A stretch of DNA of 64,000 bases, taken from assembly GCF_027744825.2 (NCBI RefSeq), contig NC_071338.1:27093501-27157500 (forward strand). The letters run 5' to 3'. Below, piece by piece: positions 1 through 13,175 of the stretch. Position numbers and translations under genes: made by a program. Source of the DNA: Synchiropus splendidus (Eukaryota; Chordata; Actinopteri; Syngnathiformes; Callionymidae). The notes under the pieces were generated by a model. It did not search any database. It was given only the letters and a program-made list of their open reading frames with translations, and was not told the DNA's origin. The stretch's first letter is position 1; every line of letters begins with the position of its first letter.

Positions 1-3000
1 CATTCCGGCATGAACATCCTATCCCATCATTTATGATGATATGCTGCATATACTGTACCTCTGGTGAAAAACATAGCCCTTATGCAGTTGACAGCCCACG
101 ACTCTTGTTCTCACACTGCACAATCAGACTGCTCACACTACTGTACACGTCCATACACAACACATCGGACCGGATCGTAGCGCAGTCAATCGGTAAGCAA
201 TTCAACAGAGATACAGGAAAGAAGAGGGAGAAGTTTTGACATGCCTTGAATTGATGACAATGAAAACACTAGTTTCTCAGCATGAGACATGAATCTCAGC
301 CCATTCTGTAACTGTCTTCACCAGGTCCGTCTCTTCATAAGTCCGGGCGGGATGTGCGACTTTAGTTCCTTGAGGACGTGTTCCTGTCCAATGTTCCCAT
401 CTCCATGATGCGTGTTGTGTTTTCCGCCTGTTTCGACATTCTCACTTTTTTTATTACGTATGATCACGTGAATTCTGAACTGAACACTTCTGCCGGTTCT
501 TTCTGCCAACAGCTAAGGCCCTTGAACTTGAGGTTAAATTGATGGTTGGACATTAAAATCTCTTGTGCCGAGCTAACATTTATATAACAGCTTTTATAGT
601 TACAAACAATCATGACATGCTGACTGTTAGCCCTAAAATCTCTAATGCTCCGTGACAATGGAATTTTGCAAAGCAGATCAACAAAGTTTTCCCTTATCTT
701 ACTTCCCAACCAAAATCTTTTGATCATTGGTTAATAGAAGCTGACCAAGGTTGTCTAACCCAGACAAGGCACCCAAACATGCATCTTTTAATCTCAAAGC
801 GAGGACAGAGTAATGGCATATTTTTACAGCGGGATCTGTGCATGGACTTGATCTTCATCCCAAGTGAACGATCCCAACGCACATGCATCCTGAATTAGTT
901 TCACTAAAAGTGCTGACAAAAGCTGTCAGAAACGTCTCCTCAAAACTCTCTCAAACACACTTTCTCCACTAGTTTCCCCTCTAAACAAAATACTAATGAA
1001 ATATTTGATATGAAATTTGGAAGACCCAGAGGCTTTGAACTCAACACATGGTTCTGTTTTGGAGTGATGTAAAAGGGAACCACATACAGGGTGTTTACAG
1101 AGCTTTCCAGCCTCGCCACATGCGATTATAGTCTGATGTTTAACAGAGCAATTAAGGGTTTTATGGAACATAGTGCCTTTGCAGCAGGAGGGCTGGCAGG
1201 GAACCCCTCTTGCAGCTGAGATTTACTGGATTAGAAGATCCACACAAAGTTTTAACTTAAACCAAACTGCTTGATCACAAGCAGATTTCAATAGTAAATG
1301 CTAAAACAAAAGGAAATGAGCCTATTTTGAAGGCATACAGATGAAATAGCTCATGACAGTATCCTCCGCTTAAATAGAGCTAAAGAAATACAACTTCACT
1401 ACGAACCACTTTATTCCAATATTAAGGAAAAAAAAACGCTTCCTACATCCACTGGAGCAGAGGATTACTCCCATGTCTAGAACAGAGGCCTCCAGTCTGC
1501 CTCTTTCGACTGGTAGACTTTAATCCTCTTGCTAAAGGCCTGGAACGCAGGGGCTTTTACCACACAGAACCCCAGGAGGATCGGGGAGGTCTTCCCCTGT
1601 CACTGTAACATTTGTAAGCCGGCTCAGCGAGGGGTTTCTAACAGGTAACACGCTGATTTGGCAGTGTCATTATGAAAGAGCCTCTTGTGCCTTCATTCGT
1701 TTTCACTTATATTCGATATTCATGTATGCACTATGACCTACAGTACTGTACGAGTAAGGATGTTCTCCTGTGTTTATTGAGCTAGTGTTACCACTTTAGA
1801 GCGATGGCATTTCACATACCATAGTCTGCTCGCACTGAAGGACTCTTGAACTTGTACATATATTAGACAAACAGACCTCATAGTGCAAGAGTTCATTCAG
1901 AGGAAAAATGGATGATAATCTGTGGATCAAAGTTACACACCTATGTCCATCATAATGCTTTACATTCCAAGAGCCTTTCTTAGCTTCCATTGAGTATCTT
2001 CTGAATTTATTTAGACATTATCCAGGAACTGACAAAAACAATGTAGTTTAGATCATTGTTTTGTTTTGTTTTTTAAACAAAAACGTTTTGTAATTCATGC
2101 TGACAAACGTAACACTAAAAGTAGCTGATAATGTTATCAAAAGAAGCAACAGCAATGAGAAATAATGAAGGGAAACCATTTCTCATTTGAGTGAGCTACT
2201 AGTATCACAAAACCATTGAAGAAGCCCAGGCTTCTGCATCAGAGAAACTATCTTGCATCTTTCCCATCTGTGGAGTCTCATCTAAAAGAAAAGGCTCAAG
2301 GAAGGACAAGCTGTTTAGCAAAGACACATGAGGAAGCAAACACTGGTCTTAGTAGTACAATTCGACGGTTGATAACCAATCCAACAATGAGGAGCTTGGA
2401 CCCTGATGAACTGTGGAACACATGATACCAGGATGCACCATGGCAGTTAGGTCAGTTATCACTCCAGATGGAGTAAAATGATATACACGTGCACATGCTG
2501 TTTCAACACGGCATCCAGGTTCTCCTTGAACCTGAGGCAAATCTGCAATACATTACAGGATTCTTCCACAATGGTTTTCCTTTTCCTGGAATACCCTGAT
2601 GTAAATGTATTTTTGTAGTTTGTGGTTAACTTCTGAAACAAAATGCTACTCCAAACAAAGGGGCTCAAATATGCTACTCCTAATACAATAAGCTGAGATG
2701 AAAACGAATGAATAATTGTGATGAAATTATTCATCCTTAAAAATAAATATAATATAAAAAGGAGGCAGGCAACAGGATTCAACACATAGAGTTAGTGCAG
2801 CTCATATTAAAAATAACTAGGCACCCAAGATATTTGATATGAAATGTTTGAAATATTAAAATAACCTTGGTCAACTAGGCCTTTTATTAGAACGTGGATT
2901 TTTAAAAATCAGGTGTGTTGGGAAAGGTGCAGGAAAGGAGGAAAATATAATGCATTTTTAAAATACATTTTCTGTGATAAAGAATATTTGGACCATCAGA

Positions 3001-4640
3001 CAACAGTGTTTAACCACCCTTTAGGCCAGTCTATGTATGTATACTCATTGGTTCTTAAAACAGAACATTTTTTTTGTAAATAAGTGACTAGAATGCAATT
3101 CCTCCAGTTCTTGTTTATAGAAATGCAGCATAACCTTGCTTTCAGATCTTTTAAATATTTTCCCTTTTATTTGAAACAAAAATAATTACATAATGAAGAC
3201 AAAAAATGTTTGTTTGCTTAGTTATTGCATTACTCTCAAAATAATAGTTTGGGTATTCATGAAAGTGCCAGCGCCTCTTTTCATGGTATTTTCCCTTTCA
3301 CATGCTTTGCAGACTTTGTGCTTATTTGATCCGCTGGATGCTGCGCTTACCATTCGAGCCCTGCTGGCCGAGGCAAAGTAAATATGAAACAAAGTGAACG
3401 CATCGTTGGTGGTCACAAAGGTGTTGATGTGAGGGAAAGAGAAAAGCAGAGCAACCTTAGAGCCACACGTCATTAAAACCTCCATGACAAACCATACTGT
3501 ACAAGCCACTCGATAATTCATTCTGACACCATGAAACACATATTTTGTTTTTTTGTTTTTTTTTTCAGAGAACGAATACACATAAAAAAAAAAGATACAT
3601 TCTTTCATTTCTGACAAACAGCTGTAATCATTTGAATAACCAGCTGTTTGGGACACTTTAGCATCTCTATGCTATGAAATATAGAGTGAAAATGACCACA
3701 ATACATGGATTATCACATCCTTGAAACTCCTATATGCAGTCAACGTTCCAGATCTTATCAGACTATGAATGGCTCTGATACGAAATGTTCTTTCCCAGTC
3801 TTTATTATTCCATAATTTATTGAGCTGTTGTACAAACATAAGGCAACACTGGTCAGACCTCAGCACAGTAGTGATTTATTCAAGCAGCAAAATCCTCCTA
3901 TACTAATGAAGAGCTGCCATTCTTTACCACACTTCTATTTAAGTTACAGCTTAATTTAAACCGCGCCGTCCACTCTTAACAACGTGCACTTCATTAGGCC
4001 ATTCTCTGTTTAAAAAAAAAAAACTGTTTGAATTGGATACACATTCCTTTGTCTGTATGGCTACTTGAAATTCATCCATTAACCGAGCTTCAAATTATCC
4101 AGCGGTTGCATAATTTAAATGGAAGAATCAAAAAGACAAGGAGTCATTAACACCTTTACCAGATGTAATAGAAAATGTGATTTGTTAGAGGTCCGAAAAT
4201 AGGTCTCTCTTCTCTGCCTATAATTACAGCTTTGAAACACATTATCCAACAGGTATGGCTTCAAAAGTGTCGACTGCTGAGTGCTAACAAGGCGGACTGA
4301 AACTCCAAAGGTGCAGACAGAAAGCTTAATTACACAGGTGCATATATTACTATATATCAAACTCTTCTGCTTTGCTATTAATTATAGTTTCCTTCCCTGG
4401 TTTCCTACAGACTCAGCCGATTCCATGAGAAAAGTTTGAAAGGTTTCTAATTACCTCCACAGTCAACACAGTCTCACTCCCATGGCTGAATATATTGACG
4501 TTTGGACTGTTAGCCGTCAGTGTTGCATGTTGACGCATTAGGCATTCAACTGAAGCACATGTTCTGCCTACCACAGGGAAAAAGAAGGATGGTGGTTGGG
4601 GTTAGGGTTTGCCAGAGGGTGGCGCTCCTTTCAGTCATGT
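1..4640. other. Non-coding stretch, nothing recognised
   Basis: No gene, RNA gene or mobile element could be supported here. Open frames are short and lack recognisable domains; the longest, on the minus strand around 3.2-3.7 kb, is 144 codons and looks like chance. Short T- and A-runs occur near 2050-2095 and 3540-3590; the latter resembles a polypyrimidine tract followed by CAG, but no matching donor follows. The stretch 4190-4350 has the mixed, TAAT-containing texture often seen in conserved non-coding DNA, which cannot be tested from sequence alone. Confidence 0.6.
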
Positions 4641-4649
4641 GTCACTTGG

Positions 4650-4719
4650 TATATAAAGCCCCTCAATCGACTGTGTGCTTTAGTCAGCTTCAAGAGAGCT
4701 TCTGATGGCTACAGTTTCT
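4650..4719 (+). promoter_or_regulatory. TATA-like motif with downstream splice-donor-like site (weak)
   Basis: TATATAAAG lies at about 4650-4658. About 60 bases further on is an ATG in fair context (near 4705), followed by GA|GTAAGG, which resembles a donor. The spacing would fit a TATA promoter with a short first exon. However, the ATG frame reads only five codons before TGA, so any such exon would be non-coding. TATA matches are frequent in A+T-rich DNA, and there is no CpG enrichment or other promoter element. This is a weak call. Confidence 0.12.
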
Positions 4720-5510
4720 TGAGTAAGGATGATCAGCTCCAGCTCAGCGGCGTTTAACAGCCGTCACTGGTGTGTTACAGTTGTGGAGAGTGTGGTGGAC
4801 TTTGGTTCACGATTGTCGGTTTAACCTGATTTTTAATACAGGAAGATTTTGATGATGACACTGGTCGACTCTGAGTCTCTGGATCGGTGTTTATTTTTCA
4901 GATGGAGTGGTCCTAATAGGTTTCCTGCCTTGGTTTTTATCAACACATGCAGGTCTCCCGCTGCGCTGGCGCCTTGGTGAAACACTGCGGTGAAAATAGT
5001 TAGACATTCCAGTATTGTTTCACTATTGGCGTCTGCGTCCTCTTCTGCAACCCCGATTAAGGTTCACTGACCACGGACACACTCTCACAGACAGCGCTAA
5101 TGCTACAACCCAGCATCAGATAGCGACCATCGACAAATTCTAAAACTGTCAAAGTATTAAGTTTATCATCACACTAGACAAAGGACTGACAGTTTGTATA
5201 ATGATTTTGAGAATAGAATATGACTAAATGATCAATTATTCACATGATTTCTAATATTTCTTCAAAAGCATCTATGACATGTGTCCAGACTGGTCCTTAG
5301 TTCAAGTCAACTGTGAAGAGACAACTCATTTTAACCCCTAAATAAAGCTGGCAGAGCAGTTTGTCAGACACCAGCGGGTTCTACCAGAGACGTGAAAGAT
5401 TAAATTTCTCATCTCTACACTTAGTTCACTATTATGTTTAACCATGAACAAATCGTGATATCGGATATAAGTCCACTAATGAGTCTTAAGAGACTGTAGT
5501 GTGTACAACC
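4720..5510. other. Non-coding stretch, nothing recognised
   Basis: Ordinary mixed-composition DNA without a supported gene or repeat. No long open frame is present. Confidence 0.6.
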
Positions 5511-5588
5511 CATTGCGATAATTATCATTATCGCTGAGATTACAACATTTATCATGATATATTTTTTGTCCACATCACCCATCCCTAC
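5511..5588 (-). repeat. Solo end fragment of an inverted-repeat DNA element
   Basis: Read on the minus strand from 5588, this begins TAGGGATGGGTGATGTGGAC and continues into alternating ATCATGATA/GATAATGATAATTATCGC text. The first 15 or so bases match the termini of the element at 42543-43080. GGGATGGGTGAT(A)TG-type ends followed by ATCG-rich text are common in fish dispersed repeats. No matching opposite end was found within about 1 kb upstream, so I take it as a truncated copy. Confidence 0.45.
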
Positions 5589-5857
5589 CGTATGGCAATG
5601 GATTCCATATCAATTACTGCCTCATTTGTCGTTGTCACTCTGGATTGGGAAGGTTTTGGTGTCTGTCAGCACAATCAGTATTTACACATATGCTGAGCCC
5701 ATTAATCTGGAGTTTAGTTTTGCTAAACCATGAAGACTCAAATACACATCATCAACCCACACAATGTAATCTTGTCATGAAATGACTCTCCCTACTGATT
5801 TGTCAAAGTTGCTCTGATCTGATCACGAAGATAGGAATAGAGAAAGAAGAGCTTTAA

Positions 5858-5976
5858 AAGGTAGTAGTGAGAGCCATGATGCATGGTTCAGAACCTCTGA
5901 CAAAAAGGCAGCAGAATTAGAAGTGACAGAGAGGAGGACACTAAGGTTATCAGAGGGAAGTTTGGAGATAAAGTTA
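5858..5976 (+). mobile_element. Non-LTR retrotransposon fragment, 5' piece of an interrupted copy
   Basis: The nucleotide text around the GGCAGCAGAATTAGAAGTGA motif, then GAGGAGGACACTAAGG and TTTGGAGATAAAGTTAG, resembles the region just after the reverse transcriptase domain of a dispersed fish non-LTR retrotransposon. In intact copies I recall (from memory, not a search), that region runs directly into a segment encoding (F)GH(M/V).R. Here homology stops at about 5976 and resumes at about 6391. No frame is intact. It is a dead fragment; the family (RTE/Rex-like or other) is not assigned. Confidence 0.45.
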
Positions 5977-6390
5977 GGGGGTTTTCACACTGCTACACCC
6001 ATCCAATCCACACTCCCTCGCATCGAGCCACCAAACACACTTCAGACCTGAAGAACCAAGAACTTACACCAGCCAGCAGAACTGTTGTCTGAGATCGACT
6101 AATTCCACCATGAAGAAGACAGCTGTAATAACTGCTATACTGTTCGATTAAAACCATACTCCAACAAATGCCAATGAGCGCGCTCAGCATTATAGTGTTT
6201 TATGTCGAGTTGTTTTCTTCCTAAGTGCCAATTAGACAACTTCACACCCCTGCTGTGCGCTTACCAGACAGAACAGTGGGACAAAATCTCGCTCTCTTGA
6301 CTGACTCAAGTCTGGGGCCAAAGTCTGGGTTCATTTACGTTCACATTTCAGGATTTAAATCTGTGGTGCGAGAGCCATCTGAGCAGCCAG
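5977..6390. other. Unrelated insertion splitting the retrotransposon fragment
   Basis: About 415 bp between the two retrotransposon pieces shows no similarity to the element. It starts close to GGGGTTTTCACACTGC and ends near CACATTTCAGGATTTAAATC plus about 40 bases. It could be a secondary transposon insertion or a diverged part of the host copy. I could not prove terminal inverted repeats or a target duplication. Confidence 0.3.
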
Positions 6391-6615
6391 CCTCAGATGC
6401 TTTGGTCACATGGAGAACAGGTAGAGTTGACATGTTGGATGAGGACGTTAGACATGGAGACACCAGGAAAAAGACGAAGAGGAAGACAACCATTGAGGTA
6501 TGAGGACACAGAAGATGAGAACATGAAGAGGAAAGGAGTGACCATGGAAAATGATCAAGATATCTTTAGATGGTGGAGGCTGCTGTGGCTACCTCTGATG
6601 GTAAATGCTGGAAGT
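6391..6615 (+). pseudogene. Non-LTR retrotransposon C-terminal fragment (frameshifted)
   Basis: At 6401 one frame reads FGHMENR then a stop. In another frame from about 6448 it reads LDMETPGKRRRGRQPLRYED, then about 25 more residues including DENMKRKGVT and ending near WWRLL. This order of FGH(V/M).R, a basic G.RRRGRP..R block, then (E/W)D.V.(E)D is characteristic of the extreme C-terminus of non-LTR retrotransposon polyproteins in fish. The frame change between the two halves and the stops show it is decayed. With the piece at 5858-5976 it forms the 3' end of one interrupted copy. Exact family is not determinable here. Confidence 0.6.
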
Positions 6616-8975
6616 GGATGGGGCAATTACTGGCTAGGGTAGGTAAGCGCTATTTAAGTTCACTGAGGTATGAACTACTGGGCTATAGAGCTAAGACTAT
6701 CATGTACAAATGAGACTATAAGGGGGGATACTGCACTGTGACACTCATTCATTTTCAATCATCAGATGACTGAAACTCACAACCCAGTATGCAGAGACTG
6801 GGAAGGATGAGGTATCCCAGCGTTCCTTCCTCTCATGAAATCCATTCCTCATTTCTCATCCCATAAATAAAAGGTTTAGTTAATGTATTCGACCGAATGA
6901 AGTACCCTAAGAATCTATATTAGTTATCACAAAACAAACAATGAAGAAAAACACTGGAAGCCGAATGACTCACGAGCCAGTGGACCCACCAGGGCAGTTC
7001 AATTTCGAGCACAAATAATGTTTCAGACTGAGCCTCTCTAAGAACACAGGCGGCACCTAAACATCTTGTGCAAATATGGGTAAAGTCAATTTCAGCCGAG
7101 GTTGTGCATGGTGATGCCGTCTCTGATATTGTAGTGGTCATGCTCTGTGTGTGTGTGTGTGTGCTGCGGACGTGGGTGGATCCAGCCAGTGGAGTGAGTG
7201 CAGAGGTGGAGTTGGGATGGGGTTGGGGGGTGCTGGATGGGCCGAAGGCTTCTTTGAAGTCTGGATTCCAATTAAACCCCTGACTGAGTTCTAAGCGCAC
7301 AAGAAAAATGACTGAGGTACATGACATGGCCTGGTCCCCTCGTCCATCCATGCCTTTCCATTTTAGCCCCTTTGTCTCCCTGCAGCTCCTTATATTTATG
7401 ATCACCCCCTTTGCACATAAACCCCCACTCCGCACGCGCTCACGTACTGCAATGGAAAAAACGGGAGTGAAAAACATGACCGGTGCGTGGATGTTTCACT
7501 GCCGTGTCGAACAAAAGAAATATTCAAGAAACACCCAAGCAGAAAGAAGGATGAGGACGTGAAATATGGAATACGCCGTGAGTGAGAGTGAGACATGCTA
7601 ATGTACACCTCTCGTTTGCCATTACTCCAAATATACAGTGGCTTCTCTGGTTATTATAATTCATTACTTTTATCCACAATCAACTGAAATCGAGGATCTA
7701 TTTCAACACAACCTCACTCCTAGAGGAAGGGGTCACACTTATCGAGTTTCACACAGAAGCTAGGTGTCTGAGTTGCATGTTCAGTCTGGTCTGTGAAAGC
7801 TCAGTGACAATGGCAATCTAAATCTAATGATTCAGATTCCGATAAGTTTTTCAATTGAAGGCATCCGCATCACATGAAAGAACGATGGTGGGTGGGGTTA
7901 AAGTAGGCGGTATCTTCAAATGTCAACAAGTGCACACCATGAGTGAAGCGCATTGTCACATAAGGACCTAATACCAGTTGCAGTAATGTAGCATGGAATA
8001 GCAATGACAGCTCAAGAACACCACCCCCCAATGCACTTTCAGACGTCACATGGGGAGAGAAACATTTGACTCAATTGAAACAGCTATGCTTCAACATGCA
8101 TTACAGAAGGCTTCCATGTCAACATTGGACTGCTGTCTAACCAAATGGATATGAATCCTACTGATCCTCAAACACTGTAATCTCCCAGCTGGACCTACTT
8201 GTCCAACCTCAAGATGAATCCACACCACACTGCCAAACAACCCAACTTTACCAGACCAAATGGAAGATGATGTCATACTTCTGGGATTCTAGCAAAACGC
8301 CAATTTATAATAGAACTCACGCCCATGTCCGACCACTTCAACTCTTAAAAAGTGATGACAAAATAGAGGGAAAACAGTCATGCCGCATCTAAGCTAGATG
8401 AGATGTTTTCTTGAAAGGAAATGTTGAGGAACAGCAGATTTCAGAAGCTTCAGTCCTGCAAGGCAACCGCAGGCTATTCATACACTATCAGCCACTATGT
8501 CTGAAACACACGGCAGCTTTGCTGGTTTTATTTTGGCACCTTTAACACATGAATTCCACTCACCCGCACAGTCTGAACAACACACAGCAGGTAACGATAC
8601 ATACTCCATAATTCATTCAGCATTGAATTTCATTGCTTTACCTCCTTTCTTTCTAAAAACACACACCTGTTTACACACCCTCACCTCCTCACCACACAGA
8701 GTTACAAAGTACAGGAATATGTGCATATATTCCTTGTCTTCAATCTAAAATCCCAACGTGTAACAGCGCAAGTCGACACGCTAAACACACAAATAAAATA
8801 TTGAAAAATGTCACAAACACCTGGTCAAACACTCACAAGGCACTCAAAGAAACGTGCGTGAATAAACTACTTCCTGAGGGAGACAAGAAATACGGAGGTA
8901 GTCTGATTTGCACTGGGAAGTTTATATAAGTGAAGAGATGGAGGAGTAGATGGAAAAAAGATGGAAGGGGTTAAG
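6616..8975. other. Non-coding stretch with a short TG run
   Basis: No gene supported. A (GT)n run of about 16 bases lies near 7146-7162. An open frame of 185 codons on the minus strand across 6920-7477 overlaps that run and has low-complexity content (HTHTHTQ), with no domain; I regard it as chance. Confidence 0.55.
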
Positions 8976-9000
8976 ACCGGGAGTCAGCAACCTTTTATCA
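8976..9000 (+). repeat. hAT-like terminal motif, fragment
   Basis: GGGAGTCAGCAACCTTTTA resembles the CAGGGGTC(G/A/T)GCAACC terminus common to hAT-type elements, and the related text at 42430. The remaining sequence is too diverged to define an element, and no opposite end was found. Confidence 0.2.
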
Positions 9001-9873
9001 CCCGGGAGGGAGACAGCGAGCCGAGAGGCATCGAATAGTAAATACTTCAAGATGATAGGTGGCGTAAACAAAAGGTTTATTCTCATTCTCACGTTTTGGT
9101 TGCAAAATTGAGTGTAGGATTTTTTTTCAAACAGCATTTCTCATCTGAAAGCTGTGGCATGAAAAACGACGGCAATATACTGTGACATAAATGATAAAGC
9201 CATAAAGTAGTATGATAACAAATGAATAAAATCATGCACGGAGTCCTTGCCGGGGGACAAGTTTTACTTTTGTATCATTTGTAAATTAGAAAACACAGGC
9301 AGACTTTTGAGAAGTCAGATTGTGTGTCACACATATTTTAGTCCGTGTGACTTAAAAACTCACTGAAGCACATCAAAATCTCAAGTTCTTAACAGGAATA
9401 AGATGGAATTTTCACTTTCAGGTAGTGAGTACATCCATTTTATTCCAGTGTTTCTGTGAAATGAGTGGGAAAATTGGACATCCGATCAGCAGAATCACAA
9501 CTGCAGGAACTAGTTCTCTAAAACCTGGTGAAGAAAGTGTAAAAAGTGTTGTTCTGTAAGGCACCCACTTTGCTAACTACACTTACTAGCAAAACAATTT
9601 CATGTGTTATCTTCAGTGAAAGGGAGAGAATCAAGAAAATAAGCCAGTACCTGTTACTTTTAAGTTTGAAGTAGCCGTGACGTGTGAGATGGCGACGTCA
9701 TCTCTGAGCCTGTCATATACGGTACACATGTGCTTCAAGTCCATATGTTGGTCACCAGCACATTCCATTTACCACATATTTAATTTTGACAAAGTGCTGT
9801 TGTGCTTGCGTTTCTTTTTTTTTTCGTTTGCACTAATTTGTACAACCAATAACAGCAGGAATAAAGTGTAAGG
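9001..9873. other. Non-coding stretch, nothing recognised
   Basis: A+T-rich sequence without supported features. A T-run of 11 bases lies near 9815. Confidence 0.55.
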
Positions 9874-9945
9874 CAGTGGGCAATTACATTTCCTCAGGGG
9901 CCACATTATGTACTGTGACTGTTGTGAGAGTCGACAAGCCCACAG
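9874..9945 (+). repeat. hAT-like element end fragment
   Basis: The text CAGTGGGCAATTACATTTCC followed by TCAGGGGCCACATTATG and a GTGACTGTTGTGAGAG segment resembles the start of a dispersed hAT-type repeat I recall, of the form CAG.GGGCAATTA.TTT.C..AGGGGCCACAT...CTG..ACTGTTGTGGAGGG. Only this end is visible; no inverted mate or target duplication could be identified. Family recognition is from memory of the pattern. Confidence 0.4.
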
Positions 9946-12900
9946 AAAGGAGATAATGAGGAAAAGAAAATGCCGATATGATGGAAAACTAAATGAAACA
10001 AAAAAAATCAAGAGAAGACATTATGTGTAATTGACATTATATATAAGTGAATTGAGATTATATAAAATATATACAAAAAATGTTGCTTTATTTTATTTAA
10101 AAGACATTCTATTTAAATACTCTCAGTGTCTTAAACATGTATTTTAAGGGACAATAAGTCAACTGAAAAGATAAAATAATGTTTAAATATAAACCAAGGA
10201 AATTATATTTCACTTGCAAAGAAACATTCTGACGTGGCCACGTTTTACTTTCGACACCAGGAGGACCGCAAAAGTACAGTCAATGAGCCACATTTAGCTT
10301 TACCTGGCCAGGTGTCCGGTATTAGATTAATGTCTTTTGCTAATTCAAACTGCTTTTACATTTAGTTTTATATTGGATATACATTAGGATATGAGTTAAG
10401 ACCTTATCGCATTGATTCGACTGCAACCAAATGGCGGAAGAAGCCAGGATGTACACGACGAATGTGCTTCCCGGCACAACACCTTACCAGGGCATAAATG
10501 TGGAGGAAAGTAAAGACATTTCAAATATATTACAGCCATTCTTTTAAACATGCATCATTTGAGAAAAATGGCTGAAGATACTACACTTGAATCCCATCTG
10601 GTTGCAAAGCTGGGACTCAAGGATGTCAGAGACACAGCACTCGTCACTGCCCCATCACAGAGCCGTCCGTCACTGTGCCTGTGAAAGCCAGATAACCCTT
10701 TGATGGAGAGTAGCTGTGGTTATTGTTGTCTGTACCCTCTACCTTTCTTCAAACGCATATGAAGATTTATCGGAGGAGAGTGCAGAGCAGCGGGAGGCCA
10801 CACTAACATGGCAGGCCAAGATGGCAACAGGAAAGAAGGAAGGAAGAGCGGAGGCAGGAGGCAGACTCAGCGGGGGGTTGGAAACTTTTTTGACCTGACT
10901 ATAGAGGACACGCAGCTCAGTTAGCGATTACCATGATTGCCTGACAGTAGAGGACAAATAATCACAGGGCTGCGTTTCGTGCATGCCGGCTCTCTCCTTA
11001 CAGGACGTTTCAGTGAAGAGGAGGCCGAGAAAGGCAATACAAGTTTGAAAAAAAAAACATATCAGCTAATGTCAAATCTGGCCTTCCAATCGAATAATAA
11101 ATAAAAACACTATCAAGACAGATCATTGCAGCTGACAGACACGCCGTGGTGCTGAAAAGAAAGAGCTATGCTTAGGCTGCAAATATTGTAACTGAAGTGC
11201 TATTTAATAAGCCAAAAGAATTTTATATTAGTCAGTTGGAATCATGTTTATACACTGTGCACTACAGTTAGAATAGAACAGAATAAAAACACAACTTATA
11301 TTTAATATTTCTGTTATTCCCAGGTCAGGATTTCAATTTCAATAATGTGAGAGTTACTGGCTTTTTTCTTTGCATTTCCTGTTCATAGGTGCTGAATTTA
11401 AACAACCCCTGTGAGTTTGAGTTGTTGTGAGGGTGAAACAAGTTTAAATGTACAGTACGAGATGGAAAGAAATTCAAGGACTCGAGTCAACTATCAAATC
11501 AGCATACATCTGAAAAATAAAAAAGTTCAATTACATTCCATATTTTCATACCAAATAATGTTATTAACTTGTCTAGATGTCTGGCGGTGATTTATTGATA
11601 GGAATGGCGCGCATCGAGTCCCATACCAGGCCAATATTGCTTTAAGTCTCACATGAATTGGACGATTAGTTTAGAGACATTTGAGGCAAATCACTTTTTA
11701 TTTATTTATTTTCATAATGTAATTTAGTGCTGTTTAGAGGTTTTAACACAGTAATAAACAACACTCCATCTCGCACAAACATGATGCATTGCATTTTTAA
11801 GTGAAAACAAGACATTGATTGTTCTCTTTTTAACTGTTGGTGACTCACATGTTGATGCTAAACATCTGTGTTTTCACAGATTGGGAACAGAGTTACAGTT
11901 AATATGCATGAAGCACTCTCACAATAACACTGTCTGCTACAGTTGAACCAAAACCATGATAATACTGAACAAAAATAAATAAATTACAATACTACTAAAT
12001 ATCTAAATAATTAACAATTAAATAATAACAACACAAAATTTGACATCTCAAAATGACTTTTCTATTTGTAATCACATGCCTCTACATTTACCTAAAACAA
12101 TATACTGAAACTACAAAATACTTGTACTTGAGACATAAAATGCTCCCTTAAAAAAATAAAAAAGACAATTGTTTAAAGGTGCTTCAGGAAAGTGAAATGT
12201 GATATTTTTGAGACACCATCCAAAAAAGCTGAACTTGTTTTTTTTTTGGGGGGGGGTTTATCACGAGTAGCAATAAATAAAGGCACATGCTATATGACTG
12301 AAGAAAATACAACCTTGTTAAGGAGGAATATAAAGCACTCCTTTGTCAGCCAGATAAAAAACATATGGGTGGGTGCACATGCAAGTACTCAGGAAAGTCA
12401 AAGGCATCATATCAAGATGCTTAATTTACAATACCATGGACATTTTCAGCATATGCTTGGAACACATGTTCCGCATTAAAATTGGAACAGGTTCTTTTTA
12501 TTTGCTTGACATTAATTCATCTTGATTACTGCTTTGAGAAGGCGGAACACCCCTCAAAAACTAGAGAGATGCAAAGCATGTGAGTGCAATGAAAGAGGAC
12601 AGAGGAAAGAAGATAAAGCTCACAGGGAACAAAGCAGGCAGAGACGGGGAAGGTGCATCAGCGACTTCTAGTGCCCTCCTCTGCCCATCTGTTGTATAAT
12701 TCTCATAAAGATATCCAGGCCGCTATGGGGAGACTGCTAAGTCTTCCATAAAGCAGTTAGTAAGTACGCACAATGCAGTCAGAGTGACATTTGCTATAGC
12801 TCTTCCTGCAGCGTGGTGTCCCGTTAGTCGTGCTGAGGCTGACAAGATGAGTGAGTAATACTCATAAAATCAGCCGATATGAAGATTAAGATAAGGCCAT

Positions 12901-13175
12901 CTCACTTTAATGATATCAGGGTGGCACCATTTTGGTAAATGGCCAGTGCAGCCTGGCTCCAGAACAATTACACTGCACTGGTTGGTTCCAGGTAGCTGGC
13001 TCTTCTGACACTAGTGGTAAATAAGCTCAAAATACAGAAAAGACCACTGCATTTAACCGCGATTGAAACACGCCCCAACTAAGGGATATAAGACGTTAAG
13101 AACGTACCAACAGATATATTTAAAAGTCTTACCGTTTCCAACACAACACATTATTCCACATGAAAGGCAACTCAC
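9946..13175. other. Non-coding stretch with a T/G homopolymer junction
   Basis: Mostly A+T-rich DNA. A run of T directly followed by a run of G lies at about 12239-12257. Around 10302-10348 the minus strand has a short open frame ending at a CAG|GTAAAG donor-like site, but its upstream acceptor tract is A-rich. No gene is supported. Confidence 0.5.

Noticed and set aside
3222..3656. 144-codon minus-strand open frame
   Set aside because: No domain; crosses A/T homopolymers; no promoter or splice context; codon content looks random.
10302..10348. Minus-strand reading FELAKDINLIPDTWP before a CAG|GTAAAG donor
   Set aside because: Upstream acceptor tract is A-rich rather than pyrimidine-rich, so no credible exon.
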